A stretch of 64,000 bases of DNA from Acidimicrobiaceae bacterium (GTDB lineage: Bacteria; Actinomycetota; Acidimicrobiia; Acidimicrobiales; UBA8592). Below are positions 1 through 6,423 of the stretch, piece by piece (positions within the stretch are counted from its first letter, which is position 1; every line of letters starts with the position of its first letter). The notes below the pieces were generated by a model. It saw only the letters and a list, made by a program, of their open reading frames with translations, did not search any database and was not told where the DNA came from. The stretch is taken from the NCBI GenBank assembly GCA_024641655.1, contig JAHECR010000005.1:50111-114110 (forward strand), given 5' to 3'. A program made the position numbers and the translations under genes.

Positions 1-66
1 CGGTGGCTGATCGACGATCGTCCCGCGCTTGGCACGCCGGAGTCGTCGCGTCGTAGGCTCTCATCC

Positions 67-594
67 GTGCCCGAGACTTGGATCACGCCAGAGATGCAGG
101 CCCTGATCGGTCGCGAGTACGGCACACCACGCCGTTCGCTTCCCATCGAGACCTCCGACATTCGGCGGTGGGCCGCCGCGATCTATTGGCCCGAACCGCC
201 CCCTCGGTTGTTCTGGGACGCGGCCTACGCCGCATCCACCTCCCACGGCGGCATCGTCGCACCCGAGGAGTTCAACCCGTTCGCGTGGTTCACCGAAGAC
301 GGGCCGAACGTGCCGTCGAGCTTCGAGGGCTCCGTGCGCGCCATGGGCATCGAGGAGGCGTTCGATGTCGAGGGCCCGGCCACGAATGCCATCATGAACG
401 GGGGCATCGAGCTCCGGCACGGCGTCCGTATGCGACCCGGCGACGTGATCACCTCCGGCCTCACCAAGCTCGCGGACTATCGCGAGCGGGAGACCAGACT
501 CGGCTTGATGCTCTTCACCATGACGGAGACCCCATGGACGAATCAGAACGGCGAGATGGTTCGCATCTCCCGCAGCACGTTGATCAGGTACTGA
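67..594 (+). CDS. MaoC-like (FAS1-type) dehydratase, N-terminal-domain subunit
   Basis: Predicted partner subunit of a two-gene enoyl-CoA hydratase/dehydratase acting on acyl-CoA thioesters in the cytoplasm. The 175-aa product is a single hotdog domain with DIRRWAAAIYWPE at 31-43, GGIVAPEEF at 61-69 and RMRPGD at 121-126, features I associate with the FAS1-like/MaoC N-terminal domain. Its TGA overlaps the ATG of the next gene (TGATG), so the two are translationally coupled and probably form a heterodimer. The GTG start at 67 lies exactly 7 nt after a TAGGCT -10 box, suggesting a leaderless mRNA. A near copy of this gene pair sits at the other end of the window (63889-62937). The acyl substrate cannot be told. 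Confidence 0.85.
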   Translation: MPETWITPEMQALIGREYGTPRRSLPIETSDIRRWAAAIYWPEPPPRLFWDAAYAASTSHGGIVAPEEFNPFAWFTEDGPNVPSSFEGSVRAMGIEEAFDVEGPATNAIMNGGIELRHGVRMRPGDVITSGLTKLADYRERETRLGLMLFTMTETPWTNQNGEMVRISRSTLIRY

Positions 595-995
595 TGGACG
601 TCGAAATCGGCCAGCAGCTCCCCACCTTCGAGCGGATGTCGAGCCTCCACGCGTGGAATCGGTACGCCGCGGTCAACGAGGAGTTCGTGCCCATCCACAT
701 GGACGACGATGCCGGCCGCAATGCCGGGAACGCCGGCGCGTTCGGGATGGGGAACCTCCAGGTTGCCTACCTCCACGCCATGTTGCGACAGTGGATCGGC
801 GACGAGGGTCGGATCATTTCAGTGAACTGCCAGATGCGGGCACCCAACCTCCGCGGTCTCAAAACGATCGCCACCGGCGTGGTCACCGCCGTGCGCGAAG
901 AGAACGGCGAGACTCTTGTCGACCTCGACGTGTGGACCGAAACCTCCGAGGGCACCAAGCTCGCCCCCGGCACCGCAACTGTCGCGCTTCCCTAG
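594..995 (+). CDS. MaoC-like dehydratase, C-terminal-domain subunit
   Basis: 133-aa single hotdog protein, the likely catalytic half of the hydratase encoded with the gene before it. Residues 30-39 read EFVPIHMDDD, close to the hydratase-2 motif (D-x-N-P-I-H-x-D) of R-specific enoyl-CoA hydratases, with E30 and H35 in the expected places. YLHAMLRQW at 59-67 is shared with the paralogue at 62937-63365. The ATG at 594 is fixed by the TGATG overlap with the upstream stop. The following gene converges on it with only a 21-nt gap. Steroid or fatty acyl-CoA degradation is the usual context of such split pairs, but that is inference. Confidence 0.85.
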   Translation: MDVEIGQQLPTFERMSSLHAWNRYAAVNEEFVPIHMDDDAGRNAGNAGAFGMGNLQVAYLHAMLRQWIGDEGRIISVNCQMRAPNLRGLKTIATGVVTAVREENGETLVDLDVWTETSEGTKLAPGTATVALP

Positions 996-1016
996 CGGTG
1001 CTCTGCTAGCGCGGGC

Positions 1017-1901
1017 TCAGGAGAACTCGGCGATGCCGTGCTTGATGACGGTGACGCCGTCGGAAACGGCTTCCCAGAACAGCCTGCGGTAGCCACTGTC
1101 GAGCGTGCCCGCGTCGTAGAAGTCGACCCTGAGATCCCGCTTGGGGTGGCAGGGGCGGGCGAAGCGGCCACCGATACGCCGCAACCGGCTCGGATCACCG
1201 TCGGCCCCGAACTGGACGACGCCACCGCTGCAGAGCGCGAAGGTACACATCCCCTGGAGGATCTTGTACGGGTACCCCTCGCGCGCCGCGAGCTCGTCGT
1301 CGATCGTGTGTGGAGGCCGGTCTCCCGATGCGCCCGCGTACCGGAACCCCTGGTCGAGGTCGACGTAGGTCGTGTAGCTGCCCACCAGGTTGTCCCGGAG
1401 ATCCTCGGGGAAGCTGTGCGGCGGCGGGCTCTCCCCCACCTCGCCCTCCACCAGATGCCCCTTGAGCTGCAGGTTGCCCCAGTAATGGGTGAGCAGCGGG
1501 CGGTCCTCCAGGTCGAAGATGTCGATCTGGACCGTCGTGAGTGAGCCCGCCTTGGTCTGACGCGCCGATCGCAGGCTCGAACGCATCTTCACCTTCATGC
1601 CTGGCTCGACGGGGCGGTGGTAGATGACCTGATGTTCGCCGTGCACACCGCCGACGACGCCGGTGATTGCGCCCGGTGGCATCTTGCGCTGCGTGAGACC
1701 CATCACCGGCAAGACCAGCGACGCCGTGAACAGCGGCGGTACGGCGTCTCCGTCCTCGTACGCGGCGTTGGGGTCGTTGCTGGCCCGGGCATAGGCCACG
1801 GCGGCGTCGGCATCGATCCGGCCCGGCACCCACTCGCTCAACTGACCAAGCGGCAGCGTGGTGTCGGTCGAGTAGGCCTCGCTCAAGTACATCTCGCTCA
1901 C
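1017..1901 (-). CDS. Double-hotdog MaoC-like hydratase/dehydratase family protein
   Basis: A 294-aa protein that looks like two hotdog domains in tandem. The N-terminal half (about 1-150) has a MaoC-like GEHQVIYHRPVEPG stretch, typical of fatty-acyl dehydratases. The C-terminal half ends in a hotdog-like strand set with RRIGGRFARPCHPKRDLRVDFYD. Double-hotdog MaoC proteins hydrate 2-enoyl-CoA; the canonical NPIHxD active-site string is not obvious, but 'ASNDPNAAYEDG' near residue 40 may replace it. The GTG start lies 6 nt after a TAGGTT box (1908-1913), so the mRNA is probably leaderless; an in-frame ATG three codons later (1892) is the alternative. Function is inferred from fold and neighbours only. 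Confidence 0.7.
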   Translation of the reverse strand: MSEMYLSEAYSTDTTLPLGQLSEWVPGRIDADAAVAYARASNDPNAAYEDGDAVPPLFTASLVLPVMGLTQRKMPPGAITGVVGGVHGEHQVIYHRPVEPGMKVKMRSSLRSARQTKAGSLTTVQIDIFDLEDRPLLTHYWGNLQLKGHLVEGEVGESPPPHSFPEDLRDNLVGSYTTYVDLDQGFRYAGASGDRPPHTIDDELAAREGYPYKILQGMCTFALCSGGVVQFGADGDPSRLRRIGGRFARPCHPKRDLRVDFYDAGTLDSGYRRLFWEAVSDGVTVIKHGIAEFS

Positions 1902-1907
1902 AGAGCG

Positions 1908-1913
1908 AACCTA
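1908..1913 (-). promoter_or_regulatory. -10 box TAGGTT of a near-leaderless promoter
   Basis: TAGGTT on the minus strand ends 6 nt before the GTG start at 1901. The same TANNNT-to-start spacing recurs at several other genes in the window. Confidence 0.5.
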
Positions 1914-2040
1914 CCAGCGAGGCGTTTGCCACCGACAGCCAGGAGGCTGTGACACCCGTCCGCAGCCGTCTGCGGCTTTGGTCCCTGGCGCTGCGGGCTC
2001 GAGCGGGTGAGGGCCCACCGCATGTTTCCGGACGCGACAA

Positions 2041-2069
2041 CGCCGCCGCCCGGAAACCGGACGGCGGCG
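2041..2069 (-). terminator. Hairpin terminator behind the cold-shock gene
   Basis: A 13-position stem with one C-A mismatch closes over an AAA loop (2054-2056). It starts 19 nt past the stop of the minus-strand cold-shock gene. There is no strong T-run, as is common in high-GC actinobacteria. Confidence 0.7.
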
Positions 2070-2088
2070 CTGTTCAGCGACCGGTGCC

Positions 2089-2286
2089 TCAGATGGCGCG
2101 GACGTTCTGGGCTTCTTCGCCCTTGCGACCGGGGGCAACGTCGAATTCGACGAGCTGACCCTCATCGAGGGACTTGTAGCCCTCGCCGGCAATGTTCGAG
2201 TAGTGAACGAACACGTCGTCGCCACCGTCACGTGAGATGAAGCCGAAACCCTTCTCACTGTTGAAAAACTTCACAGTTCCTTGCAT
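2089..2286 (-). CDS. cspA: CspA-family cold-shock protein
   Basis: 65-aa single cold-shock domain that binds single-stranded RNA/DNA and acts as an RNA chaperone. RNP1 (KGFGFI, residues 12-17) and RNP2 (VFVHYS, 25-30) are both intact, and the length is that of the standard family. The ATG is preceded by an A-rich leader (about 45 nt) running back to a TAGGGT -10 box near 2332-2337, so the gene has the structured 5' UTR expected of cold-shock genes. A strong hairpin terminator follows. It is a stand-alone gene. The symbol denotes the family; which of several Csp paralogues it is cannot be told. Confidence 0.95.
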   Translation of the reverse strand: MQGTVKFFNSEKGFGFISRDGGDDVFVHYSNIAGEGYKSLDEGQLVEFDVAPGRKGEEAQNVRAI

Positions 2287-2731
2287 GCGTTTGCACTTTC
2301 TTTTCGAGTCGACCCCTTGGCCGTCTCACCGCCAACCCTATGCCCTCGAGCCACCGAAACCTCCACCTTCGTCAGGATCGCGTGAAATGGCACCCCGCGT
2401 CTCGGCGCGGTCGGGACCTCCGGCGATGCTGGTAGGGTGCCCAACGGTTCTTGGGTGAGTCGCCTCGCTTGGGCAGGACGGCCGTAGGTGCTGTCGCCCC
2501 GTGCAGGCCCGTCGCCTCCTCAACGTTCGCAACCGAGGAGACGCAGCGTGCGACACATCGAGATCAGCTCCCACCCGCCCGAACGGCGCGACGGCGGTCA
2601 CGAAGCGATCCCGATGCGCCCACCCGCGCGAAGAGAACCACCGATGCCTGCCCTGCCATCAACCGCGGCCTCGTGTGGCCGGCCGGGCACGGCGATCCCA
2701 GGCCAACGCCGCTGACGAGAAGTGGAGACCG
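2287..2731. other. Long intergenic region between csp and the SHOCT-like gene
   Basis: The left part holds the leader and -10 (TAGGGT) of the minus-strand cold-shock gene. The right part is GC-rich and has no family I recognise. A 55-codon frame starting GTG at 2548 (AGGAG seven nt upstream) and ending at 2715 is the only candidate small gene. Its product is Pro/Arg-rich and unconvincing, so it is not called. Confidence 0.5.
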
Positions 2732-2986
2732 ATGAGTCAACCGAATTTCCAGAAACGACAGCGAGAAAAGCAGCGCCAGGAGCGGGCAGCCGCGAAACGC
2801 GAGAAGCGCGCGACGCGCCCGGACGGCACTGAGGAGGAGGAACCGACGGCCTCGGTCCCCGTCCCACCGGAGTCCGGCGTCCTTGAGAAGCTGGCTGCGC
2901 TCCACGAGGAGTACGACAAAGGTGACATGGACTTCGACGAATTCGAGGACCGCAAGACCGATCTCATCTCCCAGCTGAGCGTCTGA
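2732..2986 (+). CDS. Small SHOCT-like protein with basic N-terminus
   Basis: 84-aa protein in two parts. Residues 1-40 are strongly basic and rich in Gln/Arg/Lys/Ala (QKRQREKQRQERAAAKREKR), probably a helix that could contact nucleic acid. Residues 52-81 (LEKLAALHEEYDKGDMDFDE onward) match the pattern of a SHOCT (short C-terminal) helical motif. The ATG at 2732 follows GTGGAGACCG. Position next to a cold-shock gene is suggestive only. Molecular role unknown. Confidence 0.7.
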   Translation: MSQPNFQKRQREKQRQERAAAKREKRATRPDGTEEEEPTASVPVPPESGVLEKLAALHEEYDKGDMDFDEFEDRKTDLISQLSV

Positions 2987-3030
2987 ACCCCTCCGCACGC
3001 GCTACGGTGCTCAGCGACACGGGGGTGGCG

Positions 3031-3825
3031 ATGAGGTCGACGGAGGGTGCGGGCACGTTCCAGACGTCGGGTGGCGCGTACGACGCGTTCATGGGCCGCT
3101 ATTCGGCCCCGCTCGCGGACCTCTTCGCCGATTTCGCCGGCATCCGCGCCGGCCAGTTCGCGCTCGATGTCGGCTGTGGCCCCGGCGCCCTCACCCGGGT
3201 GCTCGTGGAGCGCCTCGGCGCCGAGTCGCTCGCCGCGTGCGACCCGTCGCCGCCCTTCGTCGCCGAGTGCGCCGCGCGCTACCCCGGCGTCGACGTCCGC
3301 TCCGGCAAGGCGGAGGCCCTGCCCTTCGACGACGCCGGATTCGATGCCGCCCTCTCCCAGCTGGTGCTCCACTTCGTCTCCGACGCGAGCGCAGCAGCCA
3401 GCGAGCTCCGGCGCGTCACCCGACCGGGTGGCACCGTGGCGGCCTGCGTATGGGACTTCGACCAGGGGATGCAGATGCTGCGGGCGTTCTGGGATGCAGC
3501 GCTCGCCCTCGACCCGTCGGCACCCGACGAAGCGCGCGTCCTGCGATTCAGCCGGCGCGGCGAGATCCCGGCGCTGTTCGCTGCTGCTGGCCTTGTCGAC
3601 ATCGCTGAGACCACCCTCCAGGTACGCACCACCTATGTCGACATCGACGAGCTCTGGTCGGGCTTCCTCGCTGGGATCGGACCCGCTGGAGCGTATTGCG
3701 TGAGTCGGACGCCGGCACAGCAGGCCGAGCTCCGCGGCAACCTCATCGACCGCCTGGGCGCGCCCGACGGGCCCTTCACGTTGACGGCCATCGCTCGCGC
3801 AGCGCGCGGTCAGGTTCCGAGCTGA
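3031..3825 (+). CDS. Class I SAM-dependent methyltransferase (Methyltransf_11 type)
   Basis: 264-aa cytosolic methyltransferase. Motif I is ALDVGCGPGALT (44-55), the acidic end of strand 2 is AACDPSPPF, and post-I and motif III (ELRRVTRPGGTVAAC) are in order, as in UbiE/Methyltransf_11 enzymes. The N-terminus SGGAYDAFMGRYSAPLADLF is typical of the family. I chose ATG 3031 because a TACGGT -10 (3003-3008) and a GGGGGTG ribosome site precede it; GTG 3007 would lie inside the promoter, and GTG 3025 is possible. Substrate unknown, and no cofactor-biosynthesis neighbours suggest one. Confidence 0.85.
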   Translation: MRSTEGAGTFQTSGGAYDAFMGRYSAPLADLFADFAGIRAGQFALDVGCGPGALTRVLVERLGAESLAACDPSPPFVAECAARYPGVDVRSGKAEALPFDDAGFDAALSQLVLHFVSDASAAASELRRVTRPGGTVAACVWDFDQGMQMLRAFWDAALALDPSAPDEARVLRFSRRGEIPALFAAAGLVDIAETTLQVRTTYVDIDELWSGFLAGIGPAGAYCVSRTPAQQAELRGNLIDRLGAPDGPFTLTAIARAARGQVPS

Positions 3826-3896
3826 AGACCGGGCGGCCCCGACCTCGTAGACTCGAACGGCCGCCGGCTCAGGCCGGTCAAGACGAGAGGGACTCG

Positions 3897-4019
3897 ATGA
3901 TCGTCATCTATGGCGGCGCCATCACCGTCGATCCACGCGGTCGCGACCGGTACGTCGAGCTCCGTATCGAGCAGAGCAAGATCTACCGCCGCGAGCCCGG
4001 GGTCATCTGCTGGTGGTGA
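3897..4019 (+). pseudogene. Truncated antibiotic-biosynthesis-monooxygenase-like fragment
   Basis: A 40-codon reading frame with its own promoter (TAGACT at 3848-3853) and ribosome site (GAGAGGG). The product MIVIYGGAITVDPRGRDRYV... carrying RREPGVICWW at its end looks like the first half of an ABM/YgiN-type dimeric alpha-beta barrel, where 'REPG' precedes the second strand. Full-length members are about 95-105 aa, so more than half is missing and a convergent gene ends 45 nt further on. Best read as a decayed gene; a functional microprotein is less likely. Confidence 0.5.
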
Positions 4020-4064
4020 GCTAGCGGCCCGAGCCGCACACTCGCGCGACGCCGTCGGCCAGGG

Positions 4065-4925
4065 TCAGCCCACGAGATCGGGGATCGCTGCGACCGAATC
4101 GGCAACCTCGGTCGGTGTGCGCCCGAGCCCAGGAACGATCGCCTCGGTGACACCTGCTTGGCGATGCGCGTCGAGCTTGCGACGAAGCGCATCCCGATCG
4201 GGGTCGTGCGCCTGCACGAGGATGCCCACCGTCGAAGGATCACGACCGAGGCGTTCGGCCCGAGCCCGAACATCGGCGAGCAGCGTCACGGCACGTTCGG
4301 GCGTGACGCTTCCCGCAGCGAGCCCGGCGCCGTAGCGGGCGACGCGCTCGCGGGTCGCCTCGGTGTGGCCGCCGATCCACAAGGGCGGGCCGCCGACCTG
4401 CGCGGGCTTGGGGCTGCAGTACGTCTCGGGAAACGACACGAACCTCCCCGAGAACGAGGGGTGCTCCTCGGTCCAGAGCAGCCGCATGGCTTCTATGTAC
4501 TCGTCGACCCGAGCGCCGCGGCGTTCCCGATCGACGCCCATGATGTCGTACTCCTCGAGCACGCCACCGATGCCCAACCCGAAGGTCAGCCGACCTTTGG
4601 ACAGGTGATCGAGCGACGCGAGCTGGCGGGCCAGCAGGACGGGTTGGCGGAGCGGAACGACCATCACCGAGACACCGACGCCGACCCGCCGGGTGGACGC
4701 CAGCAACCAGGTCATCGCGACCACGCCCTCGAGCTGCGGGGCGCTGACATTCCAGGGGAACGTGTCGCCGAGGTCACCTGCGGTGGCGTACTGCTTCGGG
4801 TACACCGTTCGGTCACCGAGCCAGACCCGGGCCAGCCCGGCAGCCTCTGCGGCGTGCCCGACGGCCTCGAGGTACTCCGCCTCGGCGAAGCGAGCCCTCG
4901 GGATGATCCCTACCGATACCTGCAT
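4065..4925 (-). CDS. LLM-class flavin-dependent (probably F420) oxidoreductase
   Basis: 286-aa TIM-barrel oxidoreductase of the luciferase-like monooxygenase superfamily. Diagnostic pieces are the N-terminal MQVSVGI strand, the ARQLASLDHLSKGRLTFGLG segment, the EYIEAMRLLWTEE helix and the KPAQVGGPPLWIGGHTEATR segment. These are typical of actinobacterial members that use coenzyme F420 and oxidise or reduce small organic molecules. The ATG at 4925 follows a GGGGGAGGA ribosome site. The gene stands alone between two convergent or codirectional neighbours. Substrate not predictable; FMN instead of F420 cannot be excluded. Confidence 0.85.
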   Translation of the reverse strand: MQVSVGIIPRARFAEAEYLEAVGHAAEAAGLARVWLGDRTVYPKQYATAGDLGDTFPWNVSAPQLEGVVAMTWLLASTRRVGVGVSVMVVPLRQPVLLARQLASLDHLSKGRLTFGLGIGGVLEEYDIMGVDRERRGARVDEYIEAMRLLWTEEHPSFSGRFVSFPETYCSPKPAQVGGPPLWIGGHTEATRERVARYGAGLAAGSVTPERAVTLLADVRARAERLGRDPSTVGILVQAHDPDRDALRRKLDAHRQAGVTEAIVPGLGRTPTEVADSVAAIPDLVG

Positions 4926-5022
4926 CGGTCCTCCCCCTCACGACGACGCTGATCCCGATGGCGCAGCACGAGTCGCCCGCCACGTCGTAGCACACGACGC
5001 GTCGACGCGCCGTCGGGCGAGG

Positions 5023-5892
5023 TCAGGTCACCGCAGTCCATTCGATCGGAATGCCGTGGGTCGTGCCCGGATCGGTCCACGCTCGAGTGCCGTCGCGGTC
5101 GACGACGCGCACACCGGCCGCCGAGAGTGCGGCCAGCGCCCCGTCGAGGTCGGCGACGCCGATCGCATACGACCAGAATCGTGGACCCTGCGCGAGCGGC
5201 GACCAGTACCGGCTGCCGGCATGGAGCGGCGTGACGAGTCGAATCGTGCAATCACCCACACGCACATCCACGACCCGCTCGTCGAGATCGTCACTCACCG
5301 GCAGACCCTCCACATCGTCAGCTCCGGCGAGGTCCCGGAGATGCTGCGCACTCCGGTCCGCGTCGGCGACGACGGCGACGACCCAGGCGATCGACAACGG
5401 CTGCCCGACGAGCCCGAGCGACTCGGCAGGTTGGTTGTCACCGTGGCGAGAATCGCCCACGATGGCCGTGTCGGTCCACTCGATCAACATCCCGTCGGTG
5501 TCCCTCGGATGCATGAAGAAATGGCGACCGGGTACATCGACACCGGTGATCCGCAGGTCGTTCTGGCGCAGCAGGTGCTCGGTCGTCCACATGTCGGCGA
5601 CCTCCCAGGCGAGCGAGTGCAGGCCCGGTCCCCACCGGTCGAGGAATCGACCGATCGGTCCGACCCGACCCGGTGCGCCGAGCAGGATCATGGGTATGCC
5701 GCCGTGCCACAGCAGCGTCGCCGCTGTTCCCTCCCGTGCGGTGTCGGTGGGTAACGGCGTCTCCTGGAAGGGACGCCTCGTACCAGCGACAGGTACGCTG
5801 CCAAGGACGTGCTGGAACCACCGGGAGGCCGCAACGGGGTCGTCCACCACGAGCCCCAGCCGATGCATGAAGGTCGGTTGGACGAGTGCCAT
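5023..5892 (-). CDS. Two-domain VOC (glyoxalase/dioxygenase fold) protein
   Basis: 289-aa protein with two vicinal-oxygen-chelate modules. The first starts HRLGLVVDDPVAASRWFQ (10-27) and ends near IEWTD. The second starts AWVVAVVADADRSAQHL and ends GIPIEWTAV, each ending in the characteristic IEWT strand. VOC proteins bind a divalent metal and act as lyases, dioxygenases or epimerases; here the usual metal ligands H11 and E of IEWT are visible in domain 1, while domain 2 lacks the N-terminal His. The ATG lies exactly 7 nt after TAGGTT (5900-5905), a leaderless arrangement, divergent from the next gene. Substrate unknown. Confidence 0.8.
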   Translation of the reverse strand: MALVQPTFMHRLGLVVDDPVAASRWFQHVLGSVPVAGTRRPFQETPLPTDTAREGTAATLLWHGGIPMILLGAPGRVGPIGRFLDRWGPGLHSLAWEVADMWTTEHLLRQNDLRITGVDVPGRHFFMHPRDTDGMLIEWTDTAIVGDSRHGDNQPAESLGLVGQPLSIAWVVAVVADADRSAQHLRDLAGADDVEGLPVSDDLDERVVDVRVGDCTIRLVTPLHAGSRYWSPLAQGPRFWSYAIGVADLDGALAALSAAGVRVVDRDGTRAWTDPGTTHGIPIEWTAVT

Positions 5893-5899
5893 GGCCCGG

Positions 5900-5953
5900 A
5901 ACCTACCACCGGCCCGTCGCGGGGTTCGCCCGAGCAGTTTCGTTGACTACGGT
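5900..5953. promoter_or_regulatory. Divergent pair of leaderless promoters
   Basis: Minus strand: TAGGTT at 5900-5905, seven nt, then the ATG at 5892. Plus strand: TACGGT at 5948-5953, seven nt, then the ATG at 5961. Both genes would start transcription on the A of their ATG. Confidence 0.6.
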
Positions 5954-5960
5954 GAGCGAG

Positions 5961-6410
5961 ATGAGCGACGAAGCCGACCCGTGGGTGGCCATCAAGGCCC
6001 ATATCGAGAAGTACCGCACCGACCCGGTGGCCGCCCACGAGCACAACCCGTACGGCAAGGTCGTACCCGCGTTGCTGCTCAACGCGACCGGCCGCAAGAC
6101 CGGGCGGGTCCGGAGCCGTCCGCTTGTCTACAAGAAGGTCGGCGACAGCTACGTCATCGTGGCATCGAAAGGCGGCGCCCCCCGGTCACCGCACTGGTAC
6201 CACAACCTCGTGGCCAACCCCGACTGCGAGGTCCAGGTCGCCGCGGAGACGTACGCGGTTCGTGCCCGGACCGCCGAAGGCGACGAACGCGAGCGGCTCT
6301 GGGCCGAGATGGTCGAGGTGTTGCCACAGTACGAGGAATACCAGGCGCTCACCGATCGAGTGATCCCGGTCGTCGTGCTGGAGCCCCGTCCTGAGGAAGC
6401 CGACCGGTAG
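5961..6410 (+). CDS. Deazaflavin (F420)-dependent nitroreductase family protein (DDN-like)
   Basis: 149-aa split-barrel flavoprotein of the DDN/Rv3547-like family, which reduces quinones or nitroaromatics with F420H2 at the membrane face. Visible signature pieces are LLLNATGRKTGRVRSRPLVY (about 36-55), the YVIVASKGGAPRSPHWYHNL segment (about 61-80) and a C-terminal VIPVVVLEPR strand. Length is normal. I chose ATG 5961 because it sits at the expected transcription start (7 nt after TACGGT); GTG 5952 would overlap the -10 box. Together with the LLM enzyme it suggests an F420-using organism. Confidence 0.85.
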   Translation: MSDEADPWVAIKAHIEKYRTDPVAAHEHNPYGKVVPALLLNATGRKTGRVRSRPLVYKKVGDSYVIVASKGGAPRSPHWYHNLVANPDCEVQVAAETYAVRARTAEGDERERLWAEMVEVLPQYEEYQALTDRVIPVVVLEPRPEEADR

Positions 6411-6423
6411 GCTGCCAGTGGCG

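Noticed and set aside
2548..2715. 55-codon frame with AGGAG before a GTG
   Set aside because: Product is Pro/Arg-rich and low-complexity, with no recognisable family. The ribosome-site match is common in GC-rich sequence.
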